Assembly (NCBI GenBank): GCA_025463305.1 | Contig: JAOBWK010000060.1 | Coordinates: forward strand, 1-17,249 | Length of the DNA stretch: 17,249 nucleotides | Source: Ilumatobacteraceae bacterium | GTDB taxonomy: Bacteria; Actinomycetota; Acidimicrobiia; Acidimicrobiales; Ilumatobacteraceae | Direction: 5' to 3' | Part shown: positions 1 to 7,321 of the stretch, in pieces | How positions within the stretch are numbered: position 1 is the stretch's first letter | How the letters are laid out: each line of letters opens with the position of its first letter | Made by a program: the position numbers and the translations under genes | The notes under the pieces: model-generated | Database searches by the model: none | The model's input: only the letters and a program-made list of their open reading frames with translations | Told to the model about the DNA's origin: nothing

Positions 1-569
1 GTCAACTTGCCGTCGATGCGGGTCATGCCGTCGCCGAGGTCGGTGAACCGGATCCCGCGTTGTTGGCGTTTGGCGTGTTCGCGTTCGGCGTCGGTCTGTC
101 CGTCGGGCGGGTTGAGCTCTTGGAACAGGGTCCCGGCGTCGCGGGCTTGGGCGGGTGTGGCGCCTTTGCAGGCTTCGACGAGTTCGGCGACGTCGCCGGT
201 GTGATCCGACCCCAACGCGGGCAACAGGGCTGCGGCGGTGTCCGGGGTGATGTCGCCGGCCGAGACGGCGTCGGCGAGCTCAGGTGACTTGTCGAGTGCT
301 TCGCCGAGCTTCTTCTGCTGGGCTGCGGCACCGGTGGTGGTCTTGCCGTTCGCGGCGAGCCAGGCTTCGATCGAGCGATGCCCGGACGCCATCCAGATCC
401 GGTGTCGGTCTGCTTCCAGCAGTGCCCGGGCTTGGGCGATGCGGATCCGGTCGATCTCGGCCTGCATCGACAAGATGCACGGCCCCAACTCGTCGACGGG
501 AAGCAGCGCTGCATCGGCGGCCAGCAGGGCGGTGGTGCCTTGGTGGATGGTGTCGAGCGCCGACTGCAT
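1..569 (-). CDS. DUF222 / 13E12-repeat family HNH endonuclease, N-terminal part (cut by window edge)
   Basis: The reading frame is open from an ATG at 569 to the window edge, giving 189 complete codons. The protein begins MQSALDTIHQGTTALLAADA and continues with the helical, Ala/Leu/Asp-rich pattern of DUF222, including the stretches AEIDRIRIAQARALLEADRH and SIEAWLAANGKTTTGAAAQ (residues about 40-85). DUF222 proteins (13E12 repeats in mycobacteria) usually carry a C-terminal HNH nuclease domain; that part would lie left of the window and is not seen. A GGAGG at 571-575 sits only one base from the ATG, too close to act as a normal ribosome site. A -10-like box 7 nt upstream instead suggests a leaderless start. 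A GTG at 590 is in frame but lies inside the SOS box. Family assignment is confident; the cellular role (nuclease of multicopy, possibly mobile origin) is family knowledge. Confidence 0.88.
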   Translation of the reverse strand, partial: MQSALDTIHQGTTALLAADAALLPVDELGPCILSMQAEIDRIRIAQARALLEADRHRIWMASGHRSIEAWLAANGKTTTGAAAQQKKLGEALDKSPELADAVSAGDITPDTAAALLPALGSDHTGDVAELVEACKGATPAQARDAGTLFQELNPPDGQTDAEREHAKRQQRGIRFTDLGDGMTRIDGKL

Positions 570-576
570 GCCTCCA

Positions 577-604
577 ACACTATCGAACACACGTTCTATC
601 ACAA
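577..604 (-). promoter_or_regulatory. SOS-box promoter of the DUF222 gene (LexA operator in the -35/-10 spacer)
   Basis: Read on the minus strand, TTGTGA (599-604) and TAGTGT (577-582) are separated by 16 nt. Those 16 nt (583-598) read TAGAACGTGTGTTCGA, an actinobacterial SOS box with perfect GAAC-N4-GTTC cores at 585-596 and one outer mismatch. The start codon follows 7 nt after the -10-like box. LexA bound here would occlude RNA polymerase, so the nuclease gene should be induced by DNA damage. Some mycobacterial 13E12 genes are known LexA targets, which supports the reading. Confidence 0.75.
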
Positions 605-630
605 CCCAGAACGGCTGAATGTTCCTCCGA

Positions 631-644
631 TCGTGCCGGCACGA
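631..644. promoter_or_regulatory. 14-bp perfect palindrome in the DUF222/azlC divergent gap
   Basis: TCGTGCCGGCACGA is a perfect 14-bp inverted repeat lying between the divergent DUF222 and azlC starts, about 90 bp upstream of azlC. It could be an operator for the exporter operon. A second short inverted repeat, GATGC-AA-GCATC, lies at 701-712. No regulator gene is adjacent, so the function is unassigned. The rest of the 570-735 gap shows no further gene. Confidence 0.3.
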
Positions 645-735
645 AGGGGTGACGTCGATCACGGAACACGCAGGAAGGATCGAGGTTTCGAATCGTTCCT
701 GATGCAAGCATCGGCATGCGGCATCATGGTTCGCG

Positions 736-1536
736 GTGAGCACCGAGGCCGTCCAGACACCTGCGCGCGGCGGCATCCTTCCCCCGATCGATCGCGCCGG
801 GTTCCGGGCCGGCGTGCGGGTCATGGGGACACCGTCGATCGCGATCGCGGCGTGGGGGCTCGTCACGGGCGTCGCGCTCGTCAAGGGCGGACTGTCGGTC
901 CCCATCGCACTGGTGATGACCTTCGGCGTCTTCGCCGGCTCGGCCCAGCTGGCCGTGCTCCCGCTGCTCGTCACCGGCGCTCCGTTGGTGGTCGTGTGGC
1001 TGACGGCCACGTTCGTCAACCTCCGCTTCGTGATCTTCTCGGCCGCGTCGCGTTCCTACTTCGGCAACCTGACGTGGAAGCAACGCCTCTTCGCCGGCTA
1101 CCTCAATGGCGACGTCGGGTTCGCGCTCTTCATGCAGCGCTTCTCCGGGGCGACCGAGCGCGGGACGCCCGAGCAGTGGGGCTTCTTCTACGGGCTGGCC
1201 GTCGTGAACTGGACGTCGTGGATGGCGTCGTCGGTGGTCGGCATCTTCCTCGGCGGCCTGGCGCCGACATCGTGGGGCCTCGAGCTGGCAGCCGTGCTGG
1301 CGCTCGTCGCCGTGCTCATCCCGATGGTCACCCGGGTGCCGGCGATCCTCGGCGTCGTCGTCACCGGTGTCGGCTCGGTGGCGACCGCGCACGTGCCGCT
1401 CAAGCTCGGGCTGCTTGCGTCCGTCGTGGCCGGCGTGACCGTCGCGGTCGTCGCCGAGACGCACCTGCCCAAGCGCGCGGGCGCTGTGGAGGAAGCGGCC
1501 GAAGTGGCCGCCCACGAGGGCGGTTACGGATCATGA
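736..1536 (+). CDS. azlC: AzlC family branched-chain amino acid exporter, large subunit
   Basis: This 266-residue, very hydrophobic protein has several predicted membrane helices and the AzlC signature region GVFAGSAQLAVLPLL near residues 55-70, followed by NLRFVIFSAASR and FGNLTWKQRLFAGYL, which match the conserved core of the family. AzlC pairs with the small AzlD subunit to export branched-chain amino acids or related compounds across the cytoplasmic membrane. The start is the GTG at 736; no Shine-Dalgarno is evident, and a poor CATGGT box lies 5 nt upstream. The stop overlaps the azlD start as ATGA at 1533-1536, showing translational coupling. Substrate specificity cannot be read from the sequence. 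The last about 20 residues are charged and Glu/Ala-rich. Confidence 0.92.
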   Translation: MSTEAVQTPARGGILPPIDRAGFRAGVRVMGTPSIAIAAWGLVTGVALVKGGLSVPIALVMTFGVFAGSAQLAVLPLLVTGAPLVVVWLTATFVNLRFVIFSAASRSYFGNLTWKQRLFAGYLNGDVGFALFMQRFSGATERGTPEQWGFFYGLAVVNWTSWMASSVVGIFLGGLAPTSWGLELAAVLALVAVLIPMVTRVPAILGVVVTGVGSVATAHVPLKLGLLASVVAGVTVAVVAETHLPKRAGAVEEAAEVAAHEGGYGS

Positions 1537-1868
1537 ACGGCATCAACAGCTGGGGGCACATGTTGCTGGTGTGCGCGGGGATGGCGATGGCCACCGTCGT
1601 CACCCGCAGCAGCTTCTTCGTCCTGCCTGCCTCGCTGCGACTTCCGCCGACGGTCGAGCGGGCACTGCGCTACGCGCCGGCCTGTGCGCTGACGGCCATC
1701 GTCGCTCCCGACGTGCTCGCCCGCGACCACGGCTTCGCGTTCACGTGGCACAACAACCAACTGTGGGCGGTGCTGATCGCCGCGGCCGTGTTCGCGAAGA
1801 CGCGCAACATGCTCGTGATGATGGCCGTCGGCATGACGGCCTTCACGCTGCTCCGCCTGTATGCCTGA
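1533..1868 (+). CDS. azlD: AzlD family branched-chain amino acid exporter, small subunit
   Basis: This is a 111-residue membrane protein starting MNGINSWGHMLLVCAGMAMA. It has the AzlD layout: a first helix, the motif VTRSSFFVLPASLRLPPTVE with its R-rich turn, then ALRYAPACALTAIVAPDVL, then two C-terminal helices ending FTLLRLYA. The length fits the usual 100-115 residues. The ATG overlaps the azlC stop (ATGA), so an upstream extension of the frame is not real. AzlD forms the exporter together with AzlC. Confidence 0.9.
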   Translation: MNGINSWGHMLLVCAGMAMATVVTRSSFFVLPASLRLPPTVERALRYAPACALTAIVAPDVLARDHGFAFTWHNNQLWAVLIAAAVFAKTRNMLVMMAVGMTAFTLLRLYA

Positions 1869-1933
1869 GCGACCAGCCATCTCGGCGGCATCACGGTATG
1901 GTCGCGACGGCAGGCGACGATGAGGACGAGACC

Positions 1934-2155
1934 ATGAAGAACCCGACCAAGGTCGCAGGCGGCGTGGTCATCACGTTGCTCGGGCTGCTCTTCATGTTCC
2001 AGGGCATCGGCGTCGTCAAGGGCAGCTCGATGACGAACTCGAACTTCTGGGCCGTCGCCGGACCGGTGATCGCCGTCGTCGGCCTCGGGCTGATCGCCTC
2101 CGGTCTCGGTCGGCTGGGCGGGTTCCGCCGCCGGTCCGACCCGCCGCAGCCGTGA
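1934..2155 (+). CDS. Small conserved membrane protein with two transmembrane helices
   Basis: The product is 73 residues, MKNPTKVAGGVVITLLGLLF onward, with two hydrophobic helices at about 7-26 and 41-60. They are separated by a short loop containing QGIGVVKGSSMTNSNFW, and the tail is basic (RRRSDPP). This G-S-S-M plus W-A-V-x-G-P pattern is common to a family of small actinobacterial proteins of unknown function. The ATG at 1934 is chosen because GAGG (1922-1925) lies 8 nt upstream; an in-frame ATG at 1898 lacks such a site. A possible -10 box TATGGT at 1897-1902 lies about 30 nt upstream, so the gene may have its own promoter inside the azlCD-moco run. No function can be assigned. Confidence 0.75.
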   Translation: MKNPTKVAGGVVITLLGLLFMFQGIGVVKGSSMTNSNFWAVAGPVIAVVGLGLIASGLGRLGGFRRRSDPPQP

Positions 2156-2165
2156 GCACGCGTCG

Positions 2166-2924
2166 ATGAGCGACGCCGAGCCAGTCGCGGCCGAGCCCGC
2201 TGGCGTCAACCCGCCCGGCGCGGGGTCGCCGGTCGGCCGGCGGATCGTGCTCGGGCTGGCGGCGCTCGGCGCGGCGGGCATCGTCACCGGGCGCACCGTG
2301 CAGGACCACCTCGCCCGCTGGCTGGCGCCGATCCAGAACGCCGATCCGACCGGGCTCACCGGTCTGCTGCCGCTCGGCGCCACGTTCCGCTACTACTCGG
2401 TCACGGGATCGGTGCCGACCAAGAACGCCACGAACTACCAGCTCGAGGTCGGCGGGCTGGTCGCCAACCCCACCACGTACACCCTCGGTCAACTGCAGGC
2501 GTTGCCGCAGACGATGCTCACCCGCGACTTCCAATGCGTCACCGGTTGGCGGGTGCCGGAGGTGCACTGGAGCGGCGTCCGCCTGTCCGACCTCCTCGAT
2601 GCAGCCGAGCCCACCGCGGCCGCTGCGGCGATCAGCTTCGGCTCCTTCGACGGCACCTACACCGAGAGCCTCACCCTCGATCAGGCCAGACGCAGCGACG
2701 TCATCGTCGCCCTGCAGATGCTCGGCAAGCCCGTCACCCACGATCACGGCGGTCCGGTGCGGATGTACGTCGCCCCGATGTACGGCTACAAGAGCACCAA
2801 GTGGCTGTCGAGCATCGAGGTGACCTCCGACGTCGTGCCCGGCTACTGGGAGAACGAGGGCAACTACGACGTCGACGGGTGGATCGGCGACTCGAACGGG
2901 CGCGACGATGACCCTGTCGGCTGA
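2166..2924 (+). CDS. Tat-exported molybdopterin-dependent oxidoreductase (sulfite oxidase/YedY fold)
   Basis: The 252-residue protein carries a twin-arginine-like signal (GRRIVLGLAALGAAGIV, RR at 25-26 followed by a hydrophobic stretch). Next comes a sulfite-oxidase-type molybdopterin domain. Its hallmark is DFQCVTGWRVPEVHWSGV, where Cys124 is the expected thiolate ligand of molybdenum; the region HDHGGPVRMYVAPMYGYKST near residues 192-211 matches the C-terminal core. The family includes MsrP/YedY (protein methionine sulfoxide reduction) and other periplasmic reductases; no dimerisation domain of true sulfite oxidases is present. The next gene, overlapping by 17 nt, encodes a membrane cytochrome b that could exchange electrons with it. 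The substrate is unknown. Confidence 0.88.
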   Translation: MSDAEPVAAEPAGVNPPGAGSPVGRRIVLGLAALGAAGIVTGRTVQDHLARWLAPIQNADPTGLTGLLPLGATFRYYSVTGSVPTKNATNYQLEVGGLVANPTTYTLGQLQALPQTMLTRDFQCVTGWRVPEVHWSGVRLSDLLDAAEPTAAAAAISFGSFDGTYTESLTLDQARRSDVIVALQMLGKPVTHDHGGPVRMYVAPMYGYKSTKWLSSIEVTSDVVPGYWENEGNYDVDGWIGDSNGRDDDPVG

Positions 2925-3585
2925 ACCCGCGAAGGGCGCGACGCTCGACCTCCGCCGGTTCGAGCGCGCCGAGCACCTCGTCCACCGGTCGATCGCGATC
3001 TTGATGCTGACGTGCATGAGCACGGCAGCGATCCTCTACAACGGGTTCCTGTCGGCGCCGATCGGGCATCGCCGGATCGTCAAGCTGCTCCACGTGTACT
3101 GCGGCTTCGCGCTGCCGATCCCGATCGTGCTCGGGTTCTGCTTCGCTGCCTACCGCCGCGACATGCATCTGCTGAACCGGTTCACCTCCGCCGACTGGCG
3201 ATGGCTGCGCAGCCGCAAGCGTCGCGACGGCACGATCCGAGTGGGCAAGTTCAACGCCGGCCAGAAGCTCAACGCAGCGCTGAGCGCCGGCGCGATCGTC
3301 GTCCTGCTCGCCAGCGGCACGGCGATGTACTTCCCCGATCTCACCCGGCTCGCCTGGCGCACGGGATCGACGTTCGTCCACGACTGGTTCGCGCTTGCGC
3401 TCGGCCTGCTCGTGCTCGGCCACATCCGCTACGCGGTCGGCGATCCCGAGTCACGGCGCGGCATGCGCACAGGAGTCGTCAGCACTGCGTGGGCCCGACG
3501 GAACCATGCCGCGTGGGCCGACGAGCTCGGCGCCACGACCGCGCCTCATCCGGACGACATCGACGTGAGCACGCCGATCGACTGA
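2908..3585 (+). CDS. Membrane cytochrome b (formate dehydrogenase gamma / b561-like), partner of the molybdoenzyme
   Basis: This 225-residue protein has about four membrane helices (about 27-47, 57-82, 122-142, 156-175) and suitably placed histidines: His23/His26 at the first helix, His54 and His62 around the second, His158 and His172 on the last. The C-terminal region RRGMRTGVVSTAWARRNHAAW resembles the end of formate dehydrogenase gamma-type cytochromes. The start codon lies within the molybdoenzyme gene, giving a 17-nt overlap and strong coupling. The likely role is to pass electrons between the quinone pool and the exported molybdoenzyme, analogous to MsrQ with MsrP although not an obvious MsrQ sequence. 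Exact heme ligands are inferred. Confidence 0.8.
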   Translation: MTLSAEPAKGATLDLRRFERAEHLVHRSIAILMLTCMSTAAILYNGFLSAPIGHRRIVKLLHVYCGFALPIPIVLGFCFAAYRRDMHLLNRFTSADWRWLRSRKRRDGTIRVGKFNAGQKLNAALSAGAIVVLLASGTAMYFPDLTRLAWRTGSTFVHDWFALALGLLVLGHIRYAVGDPESRRGMRTGVVSTAWARRNHAAWADELGATTAPHPDDIDVSTPID

Positions 3586-5331
3586 TCACCCGATCGGGTC
3601 GTCCCACACGGCGAACCGCTGCACCGACGGTGGCGTGCGGGTGATCGTGCTCGCGCTCACCTCGTCGGTGGCCGGGTCGACGGTGAGCTCGGCCTTCCAC
3701 TCGTCGACGCCCATGCGGACCCGGAAGGTGGCGCTGTCGGGGTGCTTCCACGCGATGCACTCGATGGTCGGCACCGCCTCGCCATCGACACCGTCGGAGA
3801 GTCCCGTCGCGACGGCCGTCGCAGCAGCTGCGAGCGCCGCGCTCGGCGTACCGACGAACTCGACGTCGAGCGCCTGCACCAGCGGCGCGGCGTGGGGCGT
3901 GAGGCCGAGCTCGATCCGCAGTCGGCCGTGCTCGCCGGTGATCCACCAGTCGATCTCGGCCGCGCTCGGCGAGTCGGGCGACGGGTCCTCCTGGTCGGCG
4001 TCGACAACGCCGAGCTGGGCGACGGCCTCGGCGACCTCGTCGCGTCGCGCGGCCCGACCGAGGTCGAGGTCCACGTTCCGGCTGAAGATCGCATCGGCGA
4101 CGGCGTCGTCCCAGCGAAGCACCAGCTGCTGCACCGTGCGCTGCAGCTCCCGCGTCCGCGCCCAACGCGTCTGTCGCGCGGCGGGCGCGTGCAGCGCGGC
4201 GAGCACCACCTCCAACGCGGCGGATGCCGGCTGGCTGGCCGGCACGTAGCGACCGTTACCGAGCGCGATCACGCCGACGCCGGTGGCCGGATGCCAGCGC
4301 ATGTGCGAGCCGTAGCCCGGATAACCGCCGCTGTGGCCGACGATGTGCCCCCAACGCGTGTCGTGGACCACCATCAGCCCGAGGCCGTAGCCGGTGACGC
4401 GTGCGCTCACCGTCGGCGTCGCCGGCGACGTGCGCGGCGTCGGCACCGTGACGTCGCTGAACCGTTGCAGCTGCTGCATCTCCCGCCGGGTCGCCCGCGA
4501 GAGCGGATGCCCGTCATCACCGTCGAACGGCACGAACGCGGCGGTGAACCCGCCGACCCACGTCGCCAGGTCGCGGACGGAGCTGAAGATCCCGCCCAAC
4601 GGCGAGAACTCCCCCGGCTCGGCGAACGGCTCGACGTGCCACACGTCGTCGGGTTGATGGTGGCCGGCGACGACGTGATCCGCTGGCACCTCACCGAGCG
4701 AGAAGCCGGTCGACGTCATCCCCAGTGGCTCGATCAGCCGGCTCCGGACGACGTCGTGGAACCGCTCACCCGTGACGTTGGCGATGGCCCGCCCGACGAT
4801 CACGAAGCCGAGGTTCGAGTACTGGAAACCGGTGCCCGGCACACCGGAGAACGACAACCCACCCTCCAACAACGCCGACAGATCGTCCGGCGACATCGAC
4901 TCCTCGCGATCCGCCCACGGGTCGTCGGTGGGCAGGCCACCCGACATCGTCAGGAACATCCGGATCGTCGGAACGGGTGCGTCCGGCGTCGGCAGTCGCA
5001 ACGACTCGAGCTCGGGCACGTACGTCCCGATGGGTTCGTCGAGCCGAAGCGCGCCCTCGTCGCGCAGCAGCAGTGCCGCTGCCGCCGTGAAGCTCTTCGT
5101 CATCGAGGCGATGCGCAGCACGCTGCCGGCACCGAGCGCAGGCCCGACGGTGGAGGCGCCATCATCGTCGCTCCTCGCCACGGCCGACCCGACGCCGCCG
5201 GCGTGGACGATCTGCCCGTCGACGACGATCCCGTAGGCCATGCCCGGCGACTCGTTCCGACCTTGGAAGTCGGCGAACACCGCGTCGACCGCGGCCAGCG
5301 CGGCGGCATCGATGTCGATCGTCGGACGCAT
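3586..5331 (-). CDS. Serine hydrolase of the class C beta-lactamase / PBP fold, with C-terminal extension
   Basis: The product is 581 residues. The catalytic domain (about 10-370) has all three hallmarks: Ser76-Met-Thr-Lys79 (SxxK, with the nucleophile), Tyr171-Ser-Asn (YxN), and His333-Ser-Gly-Gly (the HxG/KTG equivalent). There is no signal peptide, so a cytoplasmic esterase or peptidase is more likely than a secreted beta-lactamase. The last about 200 residues are an extra alpha/beta-looking region without a motif I recognise. The ATG at 5331 has no Shine-Dalgarno, but TACAGT lies 8 nt upstream (5340-5345) in the 27-bp gap after the propeller gene. The stop abuts the stop of the cytochrome gene (TGATCA at 3583-3588). 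The natural substrate is unknown. Confidence 0.87.
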   Translation of the reverse strand: MRPTIDIDAAALAAVDAVFADFQGRNESPGMAYGIVVDGQIVHAGGVGSAVARSDDDGASTVGPALGAGSVLRIASMTKSFTAAAALLLRDEGALRLDEPIGTYVPELESLRLPTPDAPVPTIRMFLTMSGGLPTDDPWADREESMSPDDLSALLEGGLSFSGVPGTGFQYSNLGFVIVGRAIANVTGERFHDVVRSRLIEPLGMTSTGFSLGEVPADHVVAGHHQPDDVWHVEPFAEPGEFSPLGGIFSSVRDLATWVGGFTAAFVPFDGDDGHPLSRATRREMQQLQRFSDVTVPTPRTSPATPTVSARVTGYGLGLMVVHDTRWGHIVGHSGGYPGYGSHMRWHPATGVGVIALGNGRYVPASQPASAALEVVLAALHAPAARQTRWARTRELQRTVQQLVLRWDDAVADAIFSRNVDLDLGRAARRDEVAEAVAQLGVVDADQEDPSPDSPSAAEIDWWITGEHGRLRIELGLTPHAAPLVQALDVEFVGTPSAALAAAATAVATGLSDGVDGEAVPTIECIAWKHPDSATFRVRMGVDEWKAELTVDPATDEVSASTITRTPPSVQRFAVWDDPIG

Positions 5332-5339
5332 GCCGGCCG

Positions 5340-5345
5340 ACTGTA
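5340..5345 (-). promoter_or_regulatory. Candidate -10 box of the serine hydrolase gene
   Basis: Read on the minus strand, TACAGT lies in the 27-bp gap between the propeller stop and the serine hydrolase ATG, 8 nt before that ATG. It matches the TANNNT-then-start arrangement seen before several genes here. No good -35 element is visible, so the two genes may still be co-transcribed. Confidence 0.35.
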
Positions 5346-5358
5346 CCGGCCCGCGATC

Positions 5359-7197
5359 TCAGGGACCGTAGACCGAAAGGGTCGACGAGGACGCGCCCGT
5401 CGACGCCGTCAGCAGGTCGTCGCCCGACACGTCGACGGCGACGGCCGGAGTCAGATGCATCTGCCAGGTGGTGGAGCCGTCCCTGAGGTCGACTCGGCTG
5501 AGCAGCACACCGGGGGCGTCATCGGGAGGCGTCGACCGGACGAGCACCGCGCCGTTCCCGCTGGTGTCCGCGAGCGCCGTGATCTGTGGCTCGATGAAGC
5601 CCTCGATGCCGGCGATGGTCCGGAACGAGCCCTGACCGCCCTCGATCTGGTCGTCGGTCGCGACGTCGATCACCGCCACGCCCGTTCCACCGTTGCCACT
5701 GGTCGCACCCTGGAAGCCGAGGACGACATCGCGGCCGTCGGGACCCGGCACGACCTGCAGGTGCTGGTACGCGCGCGGCACGGTGATCGCCTTGCCGGTC
5801 GCCAGGTCGATGATGATGAACGTGTTCTGGGCCTGAGCGAACAGCCGCCCACCGTCCATCTCCTGGAGCGCGCCGATCGATCCCAGTCCGGGATCGAGCG
5901 TCCACAGCACGGCTCCGGTGGCGTCGAGGCGGGTGATCGTCGTGTCGTCGCCGGCCGCGGTCTCGACCGTGGCGCCGTTCGACGTCGTCGTCGTCGGCGG
6001 CGAGACCGTCGTCAGCGCGACCCCGCCGTCGCGCAGCGAGACCATCGTCGCGACGGTCTTCGGGTGGGCGAACCCGAAGTGCAGCATGGGCGTGATCGAA
6101 CCAGCGGGCAGCCGGACCAGCACGCCGTCATCGACGAGGAGCGAGCCGTTGGCTGTCGCCTGTGCGTCGACGGTGAGCGGCGCGGACAGCCGGTGTCCGG
6201 CGTCGTCGATCGCCTGCACCTGCGTCGCACCACCTTCGGGCCCGTTCAACACGAACCCGTTCGGATCCAGCACGACCGTGTTGGTGGCCGTCTCCGCCGT
6301 CCAGCGGACGCTTCCATCGGCCTCGCTGACCATCTCGAGCAGCGCTTGATCGTCGCCGAGCCCGCTGCGGACGATGGCGATCGAGCCGTCGATGATCTGC
6401 GCCAGGACCCCCGAGGGCCCCGTCTGCGGATGCGATCCGGAGTCCGCGCCGTCGATGGACCTCGACCAGCGGACGCTCCCCGTCCGCATGTCCAGCCGCT
6501 CGGCGACGAGCGAGTGACCGCGTTGCTCGACCGTGTACACCGAGTCACCGTCGGGCAACCCCGACACGAGGTACCCGTCGATCGTGTGCTGCCATCGCAG
6601 CGACGGAGGGCCGGCGAGGGCTGCCGGGCCGGACCCATCGTCGTGGCGGATCACGACGACGGCCACCACCACGAGCACGACGACGACCAACCCGGCGAGG
6701 ACCAGGCGGGCGCGGCCCCCGGCCCGAGGCGATGCACTGGCGGTGACCTCCGTCGCGTCGAGTGCGATCGCCGTCCGGCATCGGGCCCGGGTCACGTCGT
6801 CCAGCCAGATCTCGTCGCGACGCAACGTGGAGTCGACCGATGCGGCATCCGATCCGAACGTGGCAACGGCCTGCGACAGGGCGGCTGCGACCTCGCCCGC
6901 CGACCGGCCTAGCAGCGCGGCCGCCGCAGCGTGGTCGAGGCCGCGCACGATGCACAGCTCGGCCACGGCACGCACCTCCACCGACGTCTCGACCCCGAGC
7001 AACCGGAACCCGACTGCCATCAGCGACCGCTCGTCTGCGGCGCCGCCGCGCACGATCGAGGCGTAGACACCCGGCAGTACCTCGACCGCCCGCGACGCGC
7101 CACCGATCCGGCACAGCCAGGCGAACGTCCGGGTCGCCGACTCGTCGAACGCGTCCACGGCCGACGCCGTCACCGCCTGGTCCGTCGCGTCGGGCAT
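5359..7197 (-). CDS. Membrane-anchored PQQ-like beta-propeller protein with sigma-factor-like N-terminal domain
   Basis: The product is 612 residues from the ATG at 7197. Residues about 15-115 are helical and resemble a degenerate ECF sigma factor: FDESATRTFAWLCR recalls region 2, and EVRAVAELCIVRGLDHAAAA then LLGRSAGEVAAALSQAVA (about 74-111) has the helix-turn-helix pattern of region 4. A single strongly hydrophobic helix follows at about 164-183. The remaining about 420 residues alternate short beta-strand motifs such as SLRWQHTIDG, GSVRWSRSID, GSVRWTAET, GAVLWTLDPG and GSTTWQMHL, the blade pattern of PQQ-like propellers. Predicted topology is N-terminus in, propeller out. An in-frame ATG at 7323 would add a Gly/Arg-rich, unconvincing 42 residues. 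The function is unknown; it may be a membrane sensor. Confidence 0.72.
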   Translation of the reverse strand: MPDATDQAVTASAVDAFDESATRTFAWLCRIGGASRAVEVLPGVYASIVRGGAADERSLMAVGFRLLGVETSVEVRAVAELCIVRGLDHAAAAALLGRSAGEVAAALSQAVATFGSDAASVDSTLRRDEIWLDDVTRARCRTAIALDATEVTASASPRAGGRARLVLAGLVVVVLVVVAVVVIRHDDGSGPAALAGPPSLRWQHTIDGYLVSGLPDGDSVYTVEQRGHSLVAERLDMRTGSVRWSRSIDGADSGSHPQTGPSGVLAQIIDGSIAIVRSGLGDDQALLEMVSEADGSVRWTAETATNTVVLDPNGFVLNGPEGGATQVQAIDDAGHRLSAPLTVDAQATANGSLLVDDGVLVRLPAGSITPMLHFGFAHPKTVATMVSLRDGGVALTTVSPPTTTTSNGATVETAAGDDTTITRLDATGAVLWTLDPGLGSIGALQEMDGGRLFAQAQNTFIIIDLATGKAITVPRAYQHLQVVPGPDGRDVVLGFQGATSGNGGTGVAVIDVATDDQIEGGQGSFRTIAGIEGFIEPQITALADTSGNGAVLVRSTPPDDAPGVLLSRVDLRDGSTTWQMHLTPAVAVDVSGDDLLTASTGASSSTLSVYGP

Positions 7198-7247
7198 CCG
7201 GACATCTTCGCCCACCGCTCGCCGGGCATCCGCCCACCCCGGTCGCA

Positions 7248-7292
7248 CCCGGCCCGACTCTGCCCGGCCCGACCCTCCCCGGTCGGAGTCCG
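7248..7292. repeat. Three tandem copies of a 15-bp repeat in a divergent promoter gap
   Basis: CCCGGCCCGACTCTG (7248), CCCGGCCCGACCCTC (7263) and CCCGGTCGGAGTCCG (7278) follow each other with a strict 15-bp period. Copies 1 and 2 share their first 11 bases; copy 3 matches copy 1 at 11 of 15 positions. The array lies between the divergent propeller and LLM genes. It may be a binding array or simple-sequence expansion. Confidence 0.55.
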
Positions 7293-7321
7293 CTCCGGCC
7301 TGCCCGCTACGTTCGTCGATC

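Noticed and set aside
23..592. Long minus-strand open frame starting MCSIVLEACSRRSTPSTKAP
   Set aside because: It is a frame shadow of the DUF222 gene; composition is Pro/Ser/Arg-rich and the neighbouring frame matches a known family.
378..1868. 496-codon plus-strand open frame
   Set aside because: Only its last 111 codons (azlD, from 1533) are real; the rest is Arg-rich antisense or out-of-frame sequence across azlC.
1670..3023. Two minus-strand frames opposite azlD and the molybdoenzyme
   Set aside because: Low-complexity Arg/Asp/Gly sequence antisense to well-supported genes.
3742..6912. 1056-codon plus-strand open frame antisense to the serine hydrolase and propeller genes
   Set aside because: Long antisense frames are common at this GC content; the translation is Arg/Asp/His-rich with no domain, and the opposite strand has clear families.
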